Below, in pieces: positions 9,492 to 19,499 of a stretch of DNA of 64,000 bases; position 1 is the stretch's first letter, and the number at the start of each line of letters is the position of its first letter. Made by a program: the position numbers and the translations under genes. The stretch lies in the NCBI RefSeq assembly GCF_033110285.1, contig NZ_CP136995.1:2914001-2978000 (forward strand). Reading direction: 5' to 3'. The stretch comes from Ottowia sp. SB7-C50. Lineage in GTDB: Bacteria; Pseudomonadota; Gammaproteobacteria; Burkholderiales; Burkholderiaceae_C. The notes beneath the pieces are model-generated. The model did no database searches. It was not told the origin of the DNA and was given only the letters and a program-made list of their open reading frames with translations.

Positions 9492-10034
9492 TCATTCGCC
9501 GCGCGCCCCGCGCTGGGCCGGAAGGCTGGCAACGAACTTGCGCAGGCCATCGGCCACGGCGCGGCCAGCCTTGGCCACGGCATGCGCCGGGGCGTCGCCG
9601 ATGAGGCGCGACAGGTCTTCCTCGGTATCCCAGCGCACGTGGTCCACCAGCCAGTTCATTTCGGCAGCAAACTGCACATCGCCTTCGATGCGCACGCCGG
9701 GCCGCTCGCCCTGCAAGGCGTTCTTGGCCAGATCCAGCGGCGAAGTGTCGGTGACCGTGAGCAGCAGATCGGGCGTGGCCGCCGGCGCCAGTTCGCACAG
9801 ACCGGCGGGCGTGGCCGCCAGTTGCATCGCGAAGTCGCGCCACTGCAGGCGCACCACGCGGCCCTTCTGCCGCGCCAGCCGCGCCTGCGCCTCGGGCTCC
9901 TGCATCAGCACGTGGTTGATGAACAGCACCATGCGGTGCTGTGCCTCGTCCACCAGCCAGGCAGGCGGCCGGAGGTTGCGGGTGAACTCGCCGACCGCGT
10001 CAGCAAGTCGCGAAAAGGGTGAGGATGCGACCAT
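9492..10034 (-). CDS. ubiJ: Ubiquinone biosynthesis accessory factor (SCP2 domain)
   Basis: A 180-residue SCP2-type lipid-binding protein. In E. coli UbiJ with UbiK forms a lipid-binding complex that organises the soluble ubiquinone-making enzymes. The SCP2 fold spans about residues 20-135, with [19 protein letters not shown] and [20 protein letters not shown] characteristic of UbiJ; the C-terminal part ([16 protein letters not shown]...) is the helical tail. Placement before ubiB, in a cluster with ubiE, strongly supports the call. On the minus strand AATAAT lies eight bases before the ATG with no Shine-Dalgarno sequence, suggesting a near-leaderless message. Confidence 0.9.
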   Translation of the reverse strand: MVASSPFSRLADAVGEFTRNLRPPAWLVDEAQHRMVLFINHVLMQEPEAQARLARQKGRVVRLQWRDFAMQLAATPAGLCELAPAATPDLLLTVTDTSPLDLAKNALQGERPGVRIEGDVQFAAEMNWLVDHVRWDTEEDLSRLIGDAPAHAVAKAGRAVADGLRKFVASLPAQRGARGE

Positions 10035-10113
10035 AACCCGCGATTATTCATGACAAAGGCATGCGCCGGCGCGCGGAGGGTGCGGGGCGATGCGGCAGCA
10101 CCCCCGCCCCATG

Positions 10114-10139
10114 AAAAAGGCGCCCCTCAAGGGCGCCTT
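10114..10139 (-). terminator. Rho-independent terminator after the Tim44-like gene
   Basis: A perfect nine-base stem (AAGGCGCCC / GGGCGCCTT) with a five-base loop, followed on the minus strand by a run of five T. It lies about 80 bases past the Tim44-like gene's stop and before ubiJ, so ubiJ-ubiB probably have their own promoter. Confidence 0.8.
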
Positions 10140-10219
10140 GGGCTGACCGCTGAAAGCCCCGAAGGCGAATCGGGCTGCGCGGCCATGCGGCACCGGGCGC
10201 CGTGGCGCCCGGCCATTCA

Positions 10220-11233
10220 TCACTGCAGGGCCTGCACCCCTGCCACCAGCCAGCCGCCGCGACCGTTCTTGGGCTTGGTCATGTTCCAGACCTCGCGGAA
10301 CGGGTTGGGGCCGGCCGAGGCGTCTTCGCGGATCATGCCGCTGAATTCGACGCTGGCCATGTACATGTCGTCCAGTTCCTCGATGCCCAGCAGCTGCGCT
10401 TCGAGCATGACCACGTCCGTCTTGCTGGGCTGGCCCGGCGCGTTGCGCTCGCGCTCGGCCAGCTGCGACTGGATTTCGGCCAGCATGTCGTTGGTCATCA
10501 TGGCGCGCAGGGTCGGGATGTCCGAACGGTCCCAGGCGTCCTGCAGGGCAATGAAGTTGCGCTTGGCCGCGTCGGTGAAGCCGGTGACGTCGAAGTCCGC
10601 CGGCACACCCCAGTTCTGCGAGCCCTGCAGCGCCGACCCGATCATCGAGCCGCCGGCCGCCGCCGCGCCGGTGTCGAAATGCGCGGCCTGGCTTTCCCAC
10701 GGACGGGCCGAGGCGTCGTTGCCGACCTTGGTGGGGCTGTACTGGCGCGGCGTGACCGGATTGGCCGCAGCGCCAGCGCCCTGATAGGCCAGGTTGCCGC
10801 TGGCCTGCCCACCGCTGCGCGAGCGGCGCACCATGCCGATGACGGCCATGATCACCACGCCCAGCAGCAGGAAGAGCAGGATGTTGCCAAACGCCGCGCC
10901 CAGACCCAGCGAATGCGCCAGCCAGGCCAAGCCCAGGCCGGCCGCCAGGCCGCCGATCATGGCGCCCCAGGGCTTGCGCGCAGCCGCGCCCGCGGCGGCG
11001 GTGCCAGCGGCCCCGGCTGCGGCAGGCGCCGCTTGCGTGGCCGGGTTGGCTTGGGTGGCCGGCGTGGCGGGCGGCGTGCGCACCGCCTCGCGCTGGGTCA
11101 CGTTGCTGGACTGGCGGCCCATCGACTTGCCGCCGCCCAGGCGCCGGGCCTCGGCGTCGAAGGTGAAGGCGCCGACCAGCACGACTGCCAGCAGCAGCGT
11201 GAAGAGACGCGAAACGATGTGCTTGATGGTCAT
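10220..11233 (-). CDS. Tim44-like domain protein, membrane-anchored
   Basis: A 337-residue protein with an N-terminal signal or anchor (about 8-25), an early RRLGGGKSMGRQ motif typical of this bacterial group, an Ala/Pro/Thr-rich linker (50-85), two hydrophobic stretches (about 90-135), and a C-terminal Tim44 domain (about 200-337, FIALQDAWDRSDIPTLRAMM and later WLVAGVQAL). Mitochondrial Tim44 tethers the import motor; the bacterial relatives have no established function and may bind membrane proteins or lipids. It lies between ubiE and ubiJ, an arrangement common in Burkholderiales, but a direct role in ubiquinone synthesis is not shown. A terminator follows at 10114-10139. Confidence 0.87.
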   Translation of the reverse strand: MTIKHIVSRLFTLLLAVVLVGAFTFDAEARRLGGGKSMGRQSSNVTQREAVRTPPATPATQANPATQAAPAAAGAAGTAAAGAAARKPWGAMIGGLAAGLGLAWLAHSLGLGAAFGNILLFLLLGVVIMAVIGMVRRSRSGGQASGNLAYQGAGAAANPVTPRQYSPTKVGNDASARPWESQAAHFDTGAAAAGGSMIGSALQGSQNWGVPADFDVTGFTDAAKRNFIALQDAWDRSDIPTLRAMMTNDMLAEIQSQLAERERNAPGQPSKTDVVMLEAQLLGIEELDDMYMASVEFSGMIREDASAGPNPFREVWNMTKPKNGRGGWLVAGVQALQ

Positions 11234-11291
11234 CCTGGTCTGTCCTCTGAAAGTGTTGAGTTAACTGGGGGCGCGAACCTGAAGCTCAAGG

Positions 11292-12026
11292 CTAGCCGCA
11301 TTTGATGCCCACGTGAAGAGCAACAACCCCACCTGTCAGGTTGTGATAGTCCACATGGCCGAACCCGTTGGACTGCATCAGCGCTTTTAGTTCCACCTGA
11401 TTGGGGTGCATGCGGATGGATTCGGCCAGGTAGCGGTAGCTGTCGGCGTCGCCGGCCACCAGCCGGCCAAGGCGCGGCAGCACGCTGAACGAATACACGT
11501 CGTAGGCCTTGCGCAGCGGCCGGGCGACCTGCGAAAACTCCAGCACCAGCAGCTTGCCGCCGTCCTTCAGCACGCGGGCCATCTCGCGCAGGGCAGCGTC
11601 CTTGTGCGTCATGTTGCGCAGGCCGAAGGCGACGGTGACCAGGTCGAAATGGCCCGACGGGAACGGCAGCTTCTCGGCGTCGCACACGGTGGTGGGCAGC
11701 ACCACGCCGGCGTCCAGCAGCCGGTCGCGCCCGGTGCGCAGCATGGCTTCGTTGATGTCGGTGTGCACCACCTCGCCGCTGTCGCCCACTTTCTTGCTGA
11801 AGGCCAGGGCCAGATCGCCCGTGCCGCCCGCGATGTCCAGCACGCGCTGGCCCGGCTGGGCGTTGGCGACCATGACGGTGTAGGCCTTCCACACCCGGTG
11901 CAGGCCGCCCGACATCAGGTCGTTCATCAGGTCGTACTTGCCGGCGACCGAATCGAACACGCCGCGCACGCGGCGCGCCTTGTCCTGCTCGTCGACCGAC
12001 TGGTATCCGAAATGCGTGGTGGCCAT
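11292..12026 (-). CDS. ubiE: Ubiquinone/menaquinone C-methyltransferase
   Basis: SAM-dependent C-methyltransferase acting on the demethylated benzoquinol ring in ubiquinone synthesis. The 244-residue product shows the UbiE signatures: [20 protein letters not shown] (about 25-44), the SAM motif [13 protein letters not shown] (about 63-75), and [18 protein letters not shown] in the middle, ending in [11 protein letters not shown]. The ATG at 12026 gives the family N-terminus (ATTHFGYQ), and the in-frame upstream extension is proline/alanine filler. It lies 58 bases before the Tim44-like gene and about 140 bases after DUF971; a dispersed repeat occupies that upstream gap. Confidence 0.96.
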   Translation of the reverse strand: MATTHFGYQSVDEQDKARRVRGVFDSVAGKYDLMNDLMSGGLHRVWKAYTVMVANAQPGQRVLDIAGGTGDLALAFSKKVGDSGEVVHTDINEAMLRTGRDRLLDAGVVLPTTVCDAEKLPFPSGHFDLVTVAFGLRNMTHKDAALREMARVLKDGGKLLVLEFSQVARPLRKAYDVYSFSVLPRLGRLVAGDADSYRYLAESIRMHPNQVELKALMQSNGFGHVDYHNLTGGVVALHVGIKCG

Positions 12027-12090
12027 GGGTGCTTCGATCCTGGACTCAAGCGCAGCGGCCGGTGGTGGCGGGCCCGCTGCACCCTGAAAA

Positions 12091-12154
12091 TTTTGATTCA
12101 AATCCGCCTTCAGCGCTTGTGCAGACAGCGCATTCAGCTATCACATTTGTAGCG
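12091..12154 (+). repeat. Two-hairpin dispersed repeat, copy 2
   Basis: Copy of the family, between ubiE and the DUF971 gene. It shows CAGCGCTTG, then GCGC, then the small hairpin GCTAT-7-GTAGC at its right end. Confidence 0.6.
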
Positions 12155-12168
12155 ACACCGCCATCCGG

Positions 12169-12591
12169 TCAATGGTGGTGCCCGCAGCCGCCGCCCGCTT
12201 TCTGCGCCATCGGCGCGTCGCGGTCGACGCCGGCGTCGGCCAGGCGCTGTTCGTAGTCGGCCCAGCGCCGATCCTGCTCGGCGCCCAACTGGTACAGATA
12301 TTCCCAGGTGAAGATGCCGCTGTCGTGGCCGTCCGAAAACGTGGGCTGCACGGCGTAGTTGCCCACCGGCGCCAGCGCGGTGATGTCGATGTGCCGTTTG
12401 CCGGTCTGCAGCACTTCCTGCCCCGGGCCGTGGCCCTGCACCTCGGCCGAAGGCGAAAACACGCGCATCAGCTCGAACGGCAGGCGAAAGCTGGCCCCGT
12501 CGGGAAAGCTCAGCTCCAGCACGCGCGACTTGCCGTGCACCGTGAGTGACGTGGGAGGATCGTTGGGATAGGCGCCGTGCGCACGAGCCAT
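12169..12591 (-). CDS. DUF971 (GBBH-like N-terminal) domain protein
   Basis: A 140-residue protein. The first ~110 residues match DUF971: SRVLELSFPDGASFRLP early and a WEYLYQLG motif near residue 117-124. The domain also forms the N-terminus of gamma-butyrobetaine hydroxylase, where it binds zinc, but stand-alone bacterial forms have no known reaction. A distinctive C-terminal GGGCGHHH could bind metal. The gene precedes ubiE in the order DUF971-ubiE-Tim44-ubiJ-ubiB, so a link to quinone or Fe-S metabolism is plausible but inferred. It is divergent from the AI-2E family permease gene. Confidence 0.85.
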   Translation of the reverse strand: MARAHGAYPNDPPTSLTVHGKSRVLELSFPDGASFRLPFELMRVFSPSAEVQGHGPGQEVLQTGKRHIDITALAPVGNYAVQPTFSDGHDSGIFTWEYLYQLGAEQDRRWADYEQRLADAGVDRDAPMAQKAGGGCGHHH

Positions 12592-12677
12592 GATGTGATT
12601 TCCGTGGCCGCAGGGGCCGATGAGCCTGGATGCACCGATTGTGCCCGCATCGCCGCCGGCGCGCCGAAACGCTCCGG

Positions 12678-12683
12678 TATAGT
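12678..12683 (+). promoter_or_regulatory. -10-like TATAGT close to the permease start
   Basis: TATAGT ends nine bases before the ATG at 12693, with no Shine-Dalgarno sequence between. The predicted transcription start falls almost at the ATG, one of several such cases in the window. Confidence 0.4.
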
Positions 12684-12692
12684 GCCCAGCCC

Positions 12693-13793
12693 ATGAACAC
12701 CCCCGCCATTCAGCGCGCCTTCTTCCTGGTGCTGCTGGCCGCCGTCACGCTGGCGTTTTTCGGCGTGCTGGCCCCTTTCTTCGGCGCGGTGTTCTGGGCC
12801 ATCGTGTTCGCGCTGCTGTTTCACGGCATGTTCCGTCGCCTGCGCGTGGCGCTGCGCGGACGCGACACGCTGGCCGCCCTGCTGACGCTGGCCTTCATCC
12901 TGCTGCTGGTGGTGGTGCCCATGGTGCTGGTGGGCGGCGCCATGGTGAACGAGATCGCCACCTTCAGCCAGCGCGTGCGCGCGGGCGACATCGACTTCCG
13001 CGGCTACTACCAGCAGATCCTGAACGCCCTGCCGGTCTGGCTGACCGATCTGGCGGGCCGCTTTGGCGTGCTGAACGTGCGCGACGTGCTCGACAAGCTG
13101 TCGGGCGCGCTGACCCAGGGCGGGCAGGAAGTGGCGACGCGCGCGCTGCAGATCGGCCAGAACACCCTGATGCTGGTGGTCAACCTGGCCATCATGCTGT
13201 ACCTGCTGTTCTTTCTGCTGCGCGACGGCCAGACGCTGGCGCGGCTGCTGCGCGACCACGTGCCGCTGGCGCCGGACATGACGGAAGACCTGTCGCGCAA
13301 GTTCGCCACCGTGGTGCGCGCCACCGTCAAGGGCAGCATCGTGGTGGCCATGGTGCAGGGCTTCCTGGGCGGGTTGGCGCTGTGGGTGCTGGGCATTCAC
13401 GGCGCGGTGCTGTGGGGCGCGCTGATGGCCCTGCTGTCGCTGGTGCCCGCCGTGGGCGCCGCCCTCATCTGGGCGCCCGTCGCCATTTACCTGATCGCCA
13501 CCGGCGCCACCTGGCAGGGCGTGGGCCTGATCGCCTGGGGCACGTTGGTCATCGGCATGGTCGACAACCTGCTGCGCCCCATCCTGGTCGGCAAGGACAC
13601 CAAGCTGCCGGACTACGTGGTGCTTTTGTCCACCATCGGCGGCATTTCGGCCTTCGGCGTCAACGGCTTCGTCATCGGGCCGGTGATCGCGGCGCTGTTC
13701 GTGGCCACCTGGACGCTATTCAATCGGGAGCAGGACGCGCAGGCAGGGCCAGCGCAGGCGGGCGAAATCGTCCAGCATCCGGACGATCTGTAA
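12693..13793 (+). CDS. AI-2E family transporter (PerM-like permease)
   Basis: A 366-residue inner-membrane protein of the AI-2E/PerM family with about eight hydrophobic segments. The N-terminal pair (residues 7-45 and 55-80) is followed by a soluble loop (about 85-140) and the conserved late region GALMALLSLVPAVGAALIW, then DNLLRPILVGKDTKLPD (about 288-304), the best signature here. Members have been linked to autoinducer-2 export or Na+/H+ exchange, so the substrate is open. The ATG at 12693 starts just before the first membrane helix; an upstream in-frame extension is arginine-rich and unlikely. It converges with the oxidoreductase gene, with a palindrome between them. Confidence 0.88.
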   Translation: MNTPAIQRAFFLVLLAAVTLAFFGVLAPFFGAVFWAIVFALLFHGMFRRLRVALRGRDTLAALLTLAFILLLVVVPMVLVGGAMVNEIATFSQRVRAGDIDFRGYYQQILNALPVWLTDLAGRFGVLNVRDVLDKLSGALTQGGQEVATRALQIGQNTLMLVVNLAIMLYLLFFLLRDGQTLARLLRDHVPLAPDMTEDLSRKFATVVRATVKGSIVVAMVQGFLGGLALWVLGIHGAVLWGALMALLSLVPAVGAALIWAPVAIYLIATGATWQGVGLIAWGTLVIGMVDNLLRPILVGKDTKLPDYVVLLSTIGGISAFGVNGFVIGPVIAALFVATWTLFNREQDAQAGPAQAGEIVQHPDDL

Positions 13794-13828
13794 GGTCGGC
13801 GCGCTCTACGCGGGCGCCCTGCCGAACC

Positions 13829-13846
13829 GCGGGCACAGGTGCCCGC
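13829..13846. terminator. GC-rich palindrome between convergent genes
   Basis: Perfect eight-base inverted repeat GCGGGCAC / GTGCCCGC with a two-base loop, directly between the ends of the permease (+) and the oxidoreductase (-). It has no T-run, so termination is only suggested by position. The right arm continues into CCCTAC, as does the palindrome at 62419, so it may belong to a REP-like family. Confidence 0.45.
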
Positions 13847-13847
13847 C

Positions 13848-16800
13848 CTACACCAGCACCCGCTCGATGCCGCCCGCGTTGGCCCGGTCCACGTACTCGC
13901 GCATCCAGTTCTCGCCCAGGATGTGGCGCGCCATCTCGACCACGATGTAGTCGGCTTCGAGCAGGCCGTTCTTCAGGTCGTCCTCGTAGCGTTTCAGGCC
14001 CTGCAGGCAGCTGGGGCAGCTGGTGAGGATCTTCACGTTGGCCTTTTCGCCCACCACGCCGTCGGCACGCAATTGCGCCGCGCCCTTGCGGATTTCCTCT
14101 TCCTTGCGGAAGCGCACCTGCGTGGCGATGTCCGGGCGCGTCACGCCCAGCGTGCCGCTTTCGCCGCAGCAGCGGTTGTTCTTGAGCACGTTGTCGCCCA
14201 CCAGCGCCTTCACGGTGGTGGTCGAGTCCTGCAGCTTCATGGGGTTATGGCAGGGTTCGTGGTAGAGGTACGCGCCCTGGTCGGCCGCCGGCAAGGTGAT
14301 GCCTTTTTCGAGCAGGAATTCGTGGATGTCGATGATCCGGCAGCCGGGGAAGATGCTCTCGAATTCATAGCCCGAAATCTGGTCGTAGCAGGTGCCGCAG
14401 CTCACCACCACCGTCTTGATGTCGAGGTAGTTGAGCGTGGTCGAGACCCGGTGGAACAGCACGCGGTTGTCGGTGATCATCTTTTCGGCCACGTCAAACT
14501 GGCCGCTGCCGCGCTGCGGGTAGCCGCAGCACACATAGCCCGGCGGCAGCACGGTCTGCACGCCGGCATGCCACAGCATGGCCTGCGTGGCCAGGCCCAC
14601 CTGGCTGAACAGGCGCTCGGACCCGCAGCCGGGAAAGTAGAACACCGCCTCTGAATCCACCGTGGTGGCCTTCGGGTCGCGGATGACGGGCACGTAGGCG
14701 CGGTCCTCGATGTCGAGCAGCGCGCGCGCCGTGCGCGTCGGCAGGCCGCCGGGCAGCTTCTTGTTGACGAAGTGGATGATTTCTTCGCGCAGCGGCGGCT
14801 TGCCGACGGTGGCGGGCGGGTGCTTGGTCTGGTGCCGGCCCGCGACCTTGAAGAAATCGACCGCCGCGCGCTGCGCCTTGAAGGCCACGCCGGTCATCGC
14901 CGCGCGGGTGACGTTGATGACCGTGGGGTCGGTCGCGTTCAAAAAGAACATCGCCGCCTTGTTGCCCGGCCGCACGCTCTTCTTGTCCATCTTGCGCAGC
15001 AGGTTGCGCATGTTCATGGTGACGTCGCCGAAGTCGATCTTCACCGGGCACGGCGCGTAGCACTTGTGGCACACCGTGCAGTGGTCGGCCACGTCCTCGA
15101 ATTCCTCCCAGTGGCGCAGGCTGACGCCGCGGCGCGTTTGCTCCTCGTACAAAAACGCTTCAACCAGCAGCGAGGTCGCCAAAATCTTGTTGCGCGGGCT
15201 GTACAGCAGGTTGGCGCGCGGCACGTGGGTGCTGCAGTCGGGCTTGCACTTGCCGCAGCGCAGGCAGTCCTTGATCGAATCGGCAATGGCGCCAATGTCG
15301 CTCTGCTGCAGGATGATGGATTCGTGCCCCATCAAGCCGAAGCTGGGCGTGTAGGCATTGCTCAGATCGGCCCGCAGCCGGCGCCCAGGGTGCGCAGGCA
15401 GCTCTTTATTTCGTAGCAGCTTGCCGCGGTTGAAGTGGCCTTGCGGGTCGATGCGGCGCTTGTAGTCGGCAAAGGGCTCGATCTCGGCGTCGGTCAGGTA
15501 TTCGAGCTTGGTGATGCCGATGCCGTGCTCGCCCGAGATCACGCCGTCCAGGCTGCGCGCCAGCGCCATCACGCGGTCCACCGCCTCGTGCGCGGTCTGC
15601 AGCATGGCGTAGTTGTCGCTGTGCACGGGGATGTTGGTGTGCACGTTGCCGTCGCCCGCGTGCATGTGCAGGGCGATCCAGACACGGCCTTTCAGCACAC
15701 GCTGCTGCACGTCGCCCAGCGCCTTCATCATCGGCTCGAAGTCGCTACCGGTGAAGATGTCCTGCAGCGGCGCGCGGATCTGGGTCTTCCAGCTGGCACG
15801 CAGGCTGTGGTCCTGCAGCTGCGGAAACAGCGTGTCGATGCCCTGCAACCAGCCCTGCCACAGCGCGCGCACTTCGCGCACCACTTCCAGCGCCTGCTGC
15901 ACCTTCTCGCCCAGCAGTTCGGGCGAGCCGAACACCGAGCCGTCCGGCACCTGCTTGAGCGGCAGCGGGCCGCGCGTCAGGAAGGCTTCCAGCTCGTCGG
16001 CCAGCTCGATCTTGTTGCGCAGGCTCAGTTCGATGTTGATGCGCTCGATGCCGTCGGTGTATTCGGCCATGCGCGGCAGCGGAATCACCACGTCTTCGTT
16101 GATCTTGAAGGCGTTGGTATGGCGGCTGATGGCGGCCGTCTTCTTGCGGTCGGCCCAGAACTTCTTGCGCGCGTCGGCGGCGACGGCAATGAAGCCTTCG
16201 CCCGAGCGCGAATTGGCGATGCGCACCACCTCGCTGGTGGCGCGGGCCACCGCGTCGGGGTCGTCGCCGGCGATGTCGCCGATCAGCACCATCTTGGGCA
16301 GGCCGCCGCGCTTGGATTTGGTGCTGTAGCCGACGGCGCGCAGGTAGCGGTCGTCCAGGTGCTCCAGCCCGGCCAGCAGCACGCCCGAGCGTTTTTGCTC
16401 GGCAAACATGAAGTCCTTGATCTCGACGATGCTGGGCACCGCGTCCTTGGCGTGGCCAAAGAATTCGAGGCACACGGTGCGCGTGTGCTCCGGCATGCGG
16501 TGCAGCACCCAGCGCGCGCTGGTGATCAGGCCGTCGCAGCCTTCCTTCTGCACGCCCGGCAGGCCGGCGAGGAACTTGTCGGTGACGTCCTTGCCCAGCC
16601 CTTCCTTGCGGAAGGTGGCGCCGGGGATGTCCAGTCGCTCCGTCTTGATCAGCTTCTTGCCGCTGGCGTCGAAATACTTCAGCTCAAAGCTGGCGACCTC
16701 GGCATCGTGGATCTTGCCCAGGTTGTGGCCGATGCGGGTGACCTCCAGCCAACCCGCGTCGGGCGTCACCATGCGCCAGCTGGCCAGGTTGTCGAGCGCC

Positions 16801-17732
16801 GTGCCCCACAGCACGGCCTTCTTGCCGCCCGCGTTCATGGCAATGTTGCCGCCGATGCACGACGCCTCGGCGCTGGTCGGGTCACAGGCAAACACCAGGC
16901 CAGCAGCTTCGGCCGCGTCGGCCACGCGCTGCGTGACCACGCCGGCTTCGGTGTGGATGGTGGGCACCTCACCCTCGACGCCCGGCAGCGCGATGCGCTC
17001 GACCTTGCCTAGGGTGATCAGCTTTTCGGTATTGATGACGGCCGTCTTCCAGTCCAGCGGAATGGCGCCGCCGGTGTAGCCGGTGCCGCCGCCTCGCGGA
17101 ATGATGGTCAGGCCCAGCTCGATGCAGGCCTTGACGAGGCCGGCCATTTCTTCCTCGGTGTCGGGCGTCAGCACCACCAGCGGAAACTCGACGCGCCAGT
17201 CCGTCGCGTCGGTCACGTGGCTGACGCGCGACAGGCCGTCGAACTTGATGTTGTCCTTGTGCGTGTATTTGCCCAGCGCCTTGGCGGCGCGCCGGCGCAA
17301 CTCGGTCACCTTGCCGAAAGAGCGGTCAAACGCCTCGACCACCCGCCGCGCCGACACCAGCAGCTCGCCCACCATGGCGTCGCGCGCGGCGTCCTCGCTG
17401 GGCGTGCGGCGCTTTTCGACTTCCTGCAGGCGGTGTTGCAGCGCCTCGACCAGCATGCGCTGGCGGCGCGGGTTGTCGAGCAGGTCGTCCTGCAAATAGG
17501 GGTTGCGCCGCACGACCCAGATGTCGCCCAGCACCTCGTACAGCATGCGCGACGAGCGGCCGGTGTGGCGTTCGCCGCGCAGCTGTTCCAGGATCTCCCA
17601 CGCCCGCGCGCCCAGCAGGCGCAGCACGATCTCGCGGTCGGAGAAGCTGGTGTAGTTGTAGGGAATCTCGCGCAGGCGCGGGGCCGCGGGGTGCGCGGCC
17701 AGCAGGGTGGAGGTCGGGAGCGGTGCGTTCAT
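13848..17732 (-). CDS. DUF3683 FAD-linked oxidase / Fe-S / CCG-domain fusion oxidoreductase
   Basis: A 1294-residue fusion. In order: a DUF3683-type N-terminus ([19 protein letters not shown], about 23-41); a PCMH-type FAD domain with the glycine loop [12 protein letters not shown] (212-223); an FAD-linked oxidase C-terminal domain with [15 protein letters not shown]; two 4Fe-4S motifs, [11 protein letters not shown] (about 822) and [11 protein letters not shown] (about 882); and two CCG repeats with [11 protein letters not shown] (about 1070) and [10 protein letters not shown] (about 1187). This packs the parts of glycolate oxidase GlcD-GlcF or D-lactate dehydrogenase into one chain. It probably oxidises a 2-hydroxy acid and passes electrons to quinone; the substrate is unknown. 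The ATG at 17732 excludes an upstream extension lacking family residues. Confidence 0.92.
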   Translation of the reverse strand: MNAPLPTSTLLAAHPAAPRLREIPYNYTSFSDREIVLRLLGARAWEILEQLRGERHTGRSSRMLYEVLGDIWVVRRNPYLQDDLLDNPRRQRMLVEALQHRLQEVEKRRTPSEDAARDAMVGELLVSARRVVEAFDRSFGKVTELRRRAAKALGKYTHKDNIKFDGLSRVSHVTDATDWRVEFPLVVLTPDTEEEMAGLVKACIELGLTIIPRGGGTGYTGGAIPLDWKTAVINTEKLITLGKVERIALPGVEGEVPTIHTEAGVVTQRVADAAEAAGLVFACDPTSAEASCIGGNIAMNAGGKKAVLWGTALDNLASWRMVTPDAGWLEVTRIGHNLGKIHDAEVASFELKYFDASGKKLIKTERLDIPGATFRKEGLGKDVTDKFLAGLPGVQKEGCDGLITSARWVLHRMPEHTRTVCLEFFGHAKDAVPSIVEIKDFMFAEQKRSGVLLAGLEHLDDRYLRAVGYSTKSKRGGLPKMVLIGDIAGDDPDAVARATSEVVRIANSRSGEGFIAVAADARKKFWADRKKTAAISRHTNAFKINEDVVIPLPRMAEYTDGIERINIELSLRNKIELADELEAFLTRGPLPLKQVPDGSVFGSPELLGEKVQQALEVVREVRALWQGWLQGIDTLFPQLQDHSLRASWKTQIRAPLQDIFTGSDFEPMMKALGDVQQRVLKGRVWIALHMHAGDGNVHTNIPVHSDNYAMLQTAHEAVDRVMALARSLDGVISGEHGIGITKLEYLTDAEIEPFADYKRRIDPQGHFNRGKLLRNKELPAHPGRRLRADLSNAYTPSFGLMGHESIILQQSDIGAIADSIKDCLRCGKCKPDCSTHVPRANLLYSPRNKILATSLLVEAFLYEEQTRRGVSLRHWEEFEDVADHCTVCHKCYAPCPVKIDFGDVTMNMRNLLRKMDKKSVRPGNKAAMFFLNATDPTVINVTRAAMTGVAFKAQRAAVDFFKVAGRHQTKHPPATVGKPPLREEIIHFVNKKLPGGLPTRTARALLDIEDRAYVPVIRDPKATTVDSEAVFYFPGCGSERLFSQVGLATQAMLWHAGVQTVLPPGYVCCGYPQRGSGQFDVAEKMITDNRVLFHRVSTTLNYLDIKTVVVSCGTCYDQISGYEFESIFPGCRIIDIHEFLLEKGITLPAADQGAYLYHEPCHNPMKLQDSTTTVKALVGDNVLKNNRCCGESGTLGVTRPDIATQVRFRKEEEIRKGAAQLRADGVVGEKANVKILTSCPSCLQGLKRYEDDLKNGLLEADYIVVEMARHILGENWMREYVDRANAGGIERVLV

Positions 17733-17946
17733 GAGCGGCGTGGCCCAGCGCGGCGCTCTGGTGGGACAAGCGGCGGCATGCCGTGAAATGACGTCCGGCT
17801 GGCCGGCAATTTTACTGCGGTGCAGCATTCGGCGCGGCCGGGCCGGCAAAGCACGCACCGCGGGCCGGGCCATCGGCCCGCGAGCGGGAAATCCCTGAGC
17901 CGCGTGGGCGTGAAAAACCCGTGCCTGCCCCCAAAATGACGTTGGC

Positions 17947-17964
17947 GTGACACTGCGGTGTCAC
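17947..17964. promoter_or_regulatory. Inverted repeat upstream of ugpB, possible operator
   Basis: Perfect inverted repeat GTGACAC-TGCG-GTGTCAC, 64 bases before the ugpB ATG in the divergent gap with the oxidoreductase gene. Its symmetry suggests a dimeric repressor site. It does not match the direct-repeat Pho box that controls ugp in E. coli. Which gene it controls is unknown. Confidence 0.45.
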
Positions 17965-18027
17965 ACAGCGCTGCCATGCTGCCGCTTTCCCCATTGTTCA
18001 GGCTTTTCGAAAAGAGGAACCATCGTT

Positions 18028-19344
18028 ATGTCGATTCGTCAATTTGCCGCCGGCGCCGTCACGGCCGCGGCCGCGCTCGTCGCCTTTCCCGCCCACGCGC
18101 AGACCGAGATCCAGTGGTGGCATTCGATGGGCGGCGCCCTGGGCGAGTGGGTGAACGACCTGGCCAAGGAATTCAACGCCAGCCAGTCGCAGTACAAGAT
18201 CGTGCCCACCTTCAAGGGCAGCTACGACGAGTCGATGACCGCCGCCATTGCCGCCTTCCGCGCCGGCAATGCGCCGCACATCCTGCAGGTGTTCGAAGTC
18301 GGCACCGCCACCATGATGGCCAGCAAGGGCGCCATCAAGCCGGTGGGCGAGGTGATGAAGGAAGCCGGCGTCAGCTTCGACCAGGGTGCCTACATCCCGG
18401 CCGTGGCGGGCTACTACACGGCCCCCAACGGGCAGATGCTGAGCTTCCCCTTCAACAGCTCGACCACCGTGTTCCACTACAACAAGGACGCGTTCAAGGC
18501 CGCCGGCCTGAACCCGGAAAAGCCGCCGACGACCTGGCCTGAAGTGGCGTCCGCCGCCGCCAAGCTGAAGGCCGCCGGCCACAAGTGCCCCTTCACCACC
18601 AGCTGGGTCAGCTGGACACAGCTGGAAAGCTTCAGCGCCTGGCACAACGTGCTGTTCTCGACGCAAAACAACGGCTTCGGCGGCCTGGGCACGCGCCTGG
18701 CGGTCAACACGCCGCTGCACGTGCGCCACATGGAAAACCTGGGCAACATGGCCAAGCAGGGCCTGTTCGTCTACAAGGGCCGCAACAACGCGGCCGACGC
18801 CACCTTCGTGTCGGGCGAATGCGCCATGATGACCGGCTCGTCCGGCCTGTACGGCAACGTGGTGCGCAACGCCAAGTTCGGCTACGGGATCGGCACCCTG
18901 CCCTACTACCCAGACGTGCCGGGCTCGCCGCAGAACACCGTGATCGGCGGCGCCAGCCTGTGGGCCATGGCGGGCAAGAAGCCCGACGAGTACAAGGGCA
19001 TCGGCCAGTTCTTCGCCTACCTGAGCAAGCCTGAAGTCGCCGCGGCCAGCCACCAGCGCACGGGTTACCTGCCCGTCACCAAGGCCTCGTTCGACCTGAC
19101 CGAGAAGTCCGGCTTCTACAAGAAGAACCCCGGCGCCGACGTGGCCGTGACGCAGATGGTGCGCAAGACCACCGACAAGTCGCGCGGCGTGCGCCTGGGC
19201 AACTTCGTGCAGATCCGCACCATCGTCGACGAGGAGATGGAAGGCGTGTGGGCCGGCAAGAAGAGCGCCAAGGACGCACTGGACGCCGTGGTCAAGCGCG
19301 GCAACGAGCAGCTGGAGCGCTTCCAGAAAGCCAACCGCGGCTGA
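18028..19344 (+). CDS. ugpB: sn-Glycerol-3-phosphate ABC transporter, periplasmic binding protein
   Basis: Periplasmic receptor of the Ugp importer, which takes up glycerol-3-phosphate and glycerophosphodiesters. The 438-residue product, the same length as E. coli UgpB, has a Sec signal peptide (about 1-24, cleavage after AHA) and mature start [10 protein letters not shown]. Blocks such as [37 protein letters not shown] and [12 protein letters not shown] are strongly UgpB-like. The ATG at 18028 has AAGAGGAA upstream. The remaining ugp genes follow but are separated by a terminator and two unrelated genes. High receptor expression relative to the membrane genes is typical and fits that terminator. 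Confidence 0.96.
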   Translation: MSIRQFAAGAVTAAAALVAFPAHAQTEIQWWHSMGGALGEWVNDLAKEFNASQSQYKIVPTFKGSYDESMTAAIAAFRAGNAPHILQVFEVGTATMMASKGAIKPVGEVMKEAGVSFDQGAYIPAVAGYYTAPNGQMLSFPFNSSTTVFHYNKDAFKAAGLNPEKPPTTWPEVASAAAKLKAAGHKCPFTTSWVSWTQLESFSAWHNVLFSTQNNGFGGLGTRLAVNTPLHVRHMENLGNMAKQGLFVYKGRNNAADATFVSGECAMMTGSSGLYGNVVRNAKFGYGIGTLPYYPDVPGSPQNTVIGGASLWAMAGKKPDEYKGIGQFFAYLSKPEVAAASHQRTGYLPVTKASFDLTEKSGFYKKNPGADVAVTQMVRKTTDKSRGVRLGNFVQIRTIVDEEMEGVWAGKKSAKDALDAVVKRGNEQLERFQKANRG

Positions 19345-19388
19345 TCGCCCGACCACCGCGCGGCCCGCGCCGCGCGTCACACCTGCCC

Positions 19389-19423
19389 ATGCCCGCCGTG
19401 GTCCGCGCCCGGCGGGCATTTTG
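19389..19423 (+). terminator. Rho-independent terminator after ugpB
   Basis: Nine-base stem ATGCCCGCC / GGCGGGCAT with a 13-base loop, followed by TTTTG. It sits 45 bases past the ugpB stop and should end most ugpB transcripts before the downstream genes. Confidence 0.75.
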
Positions 19424-19499
19424 TTGCGTGCTTGTCTGACAGGCGCAGCGCCTGCGCGCCCGTAGCCTTGGCGACATTGTTTTTCATCGACGCATAGCC

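Noticed and set aside
6438..9604. Two plus-strand open frames of more than 500 residues opposite the symporter and ubiB
   Set aside because: High-GC antisense shadows with His/Gln/Arg-rich translations and no domains.
12510..13400. A 296-residue minus-strand open frame within the AI-2E family permease
   Set aside because: Antisense shadow; Gln/His-rich translation without any recognisable motif.
17935..17990. Pho box upstream of ugpB
   Set aside because: The TGTCAC-like pieces are inverted rather than the 11-base direct repeats of a Pho box.
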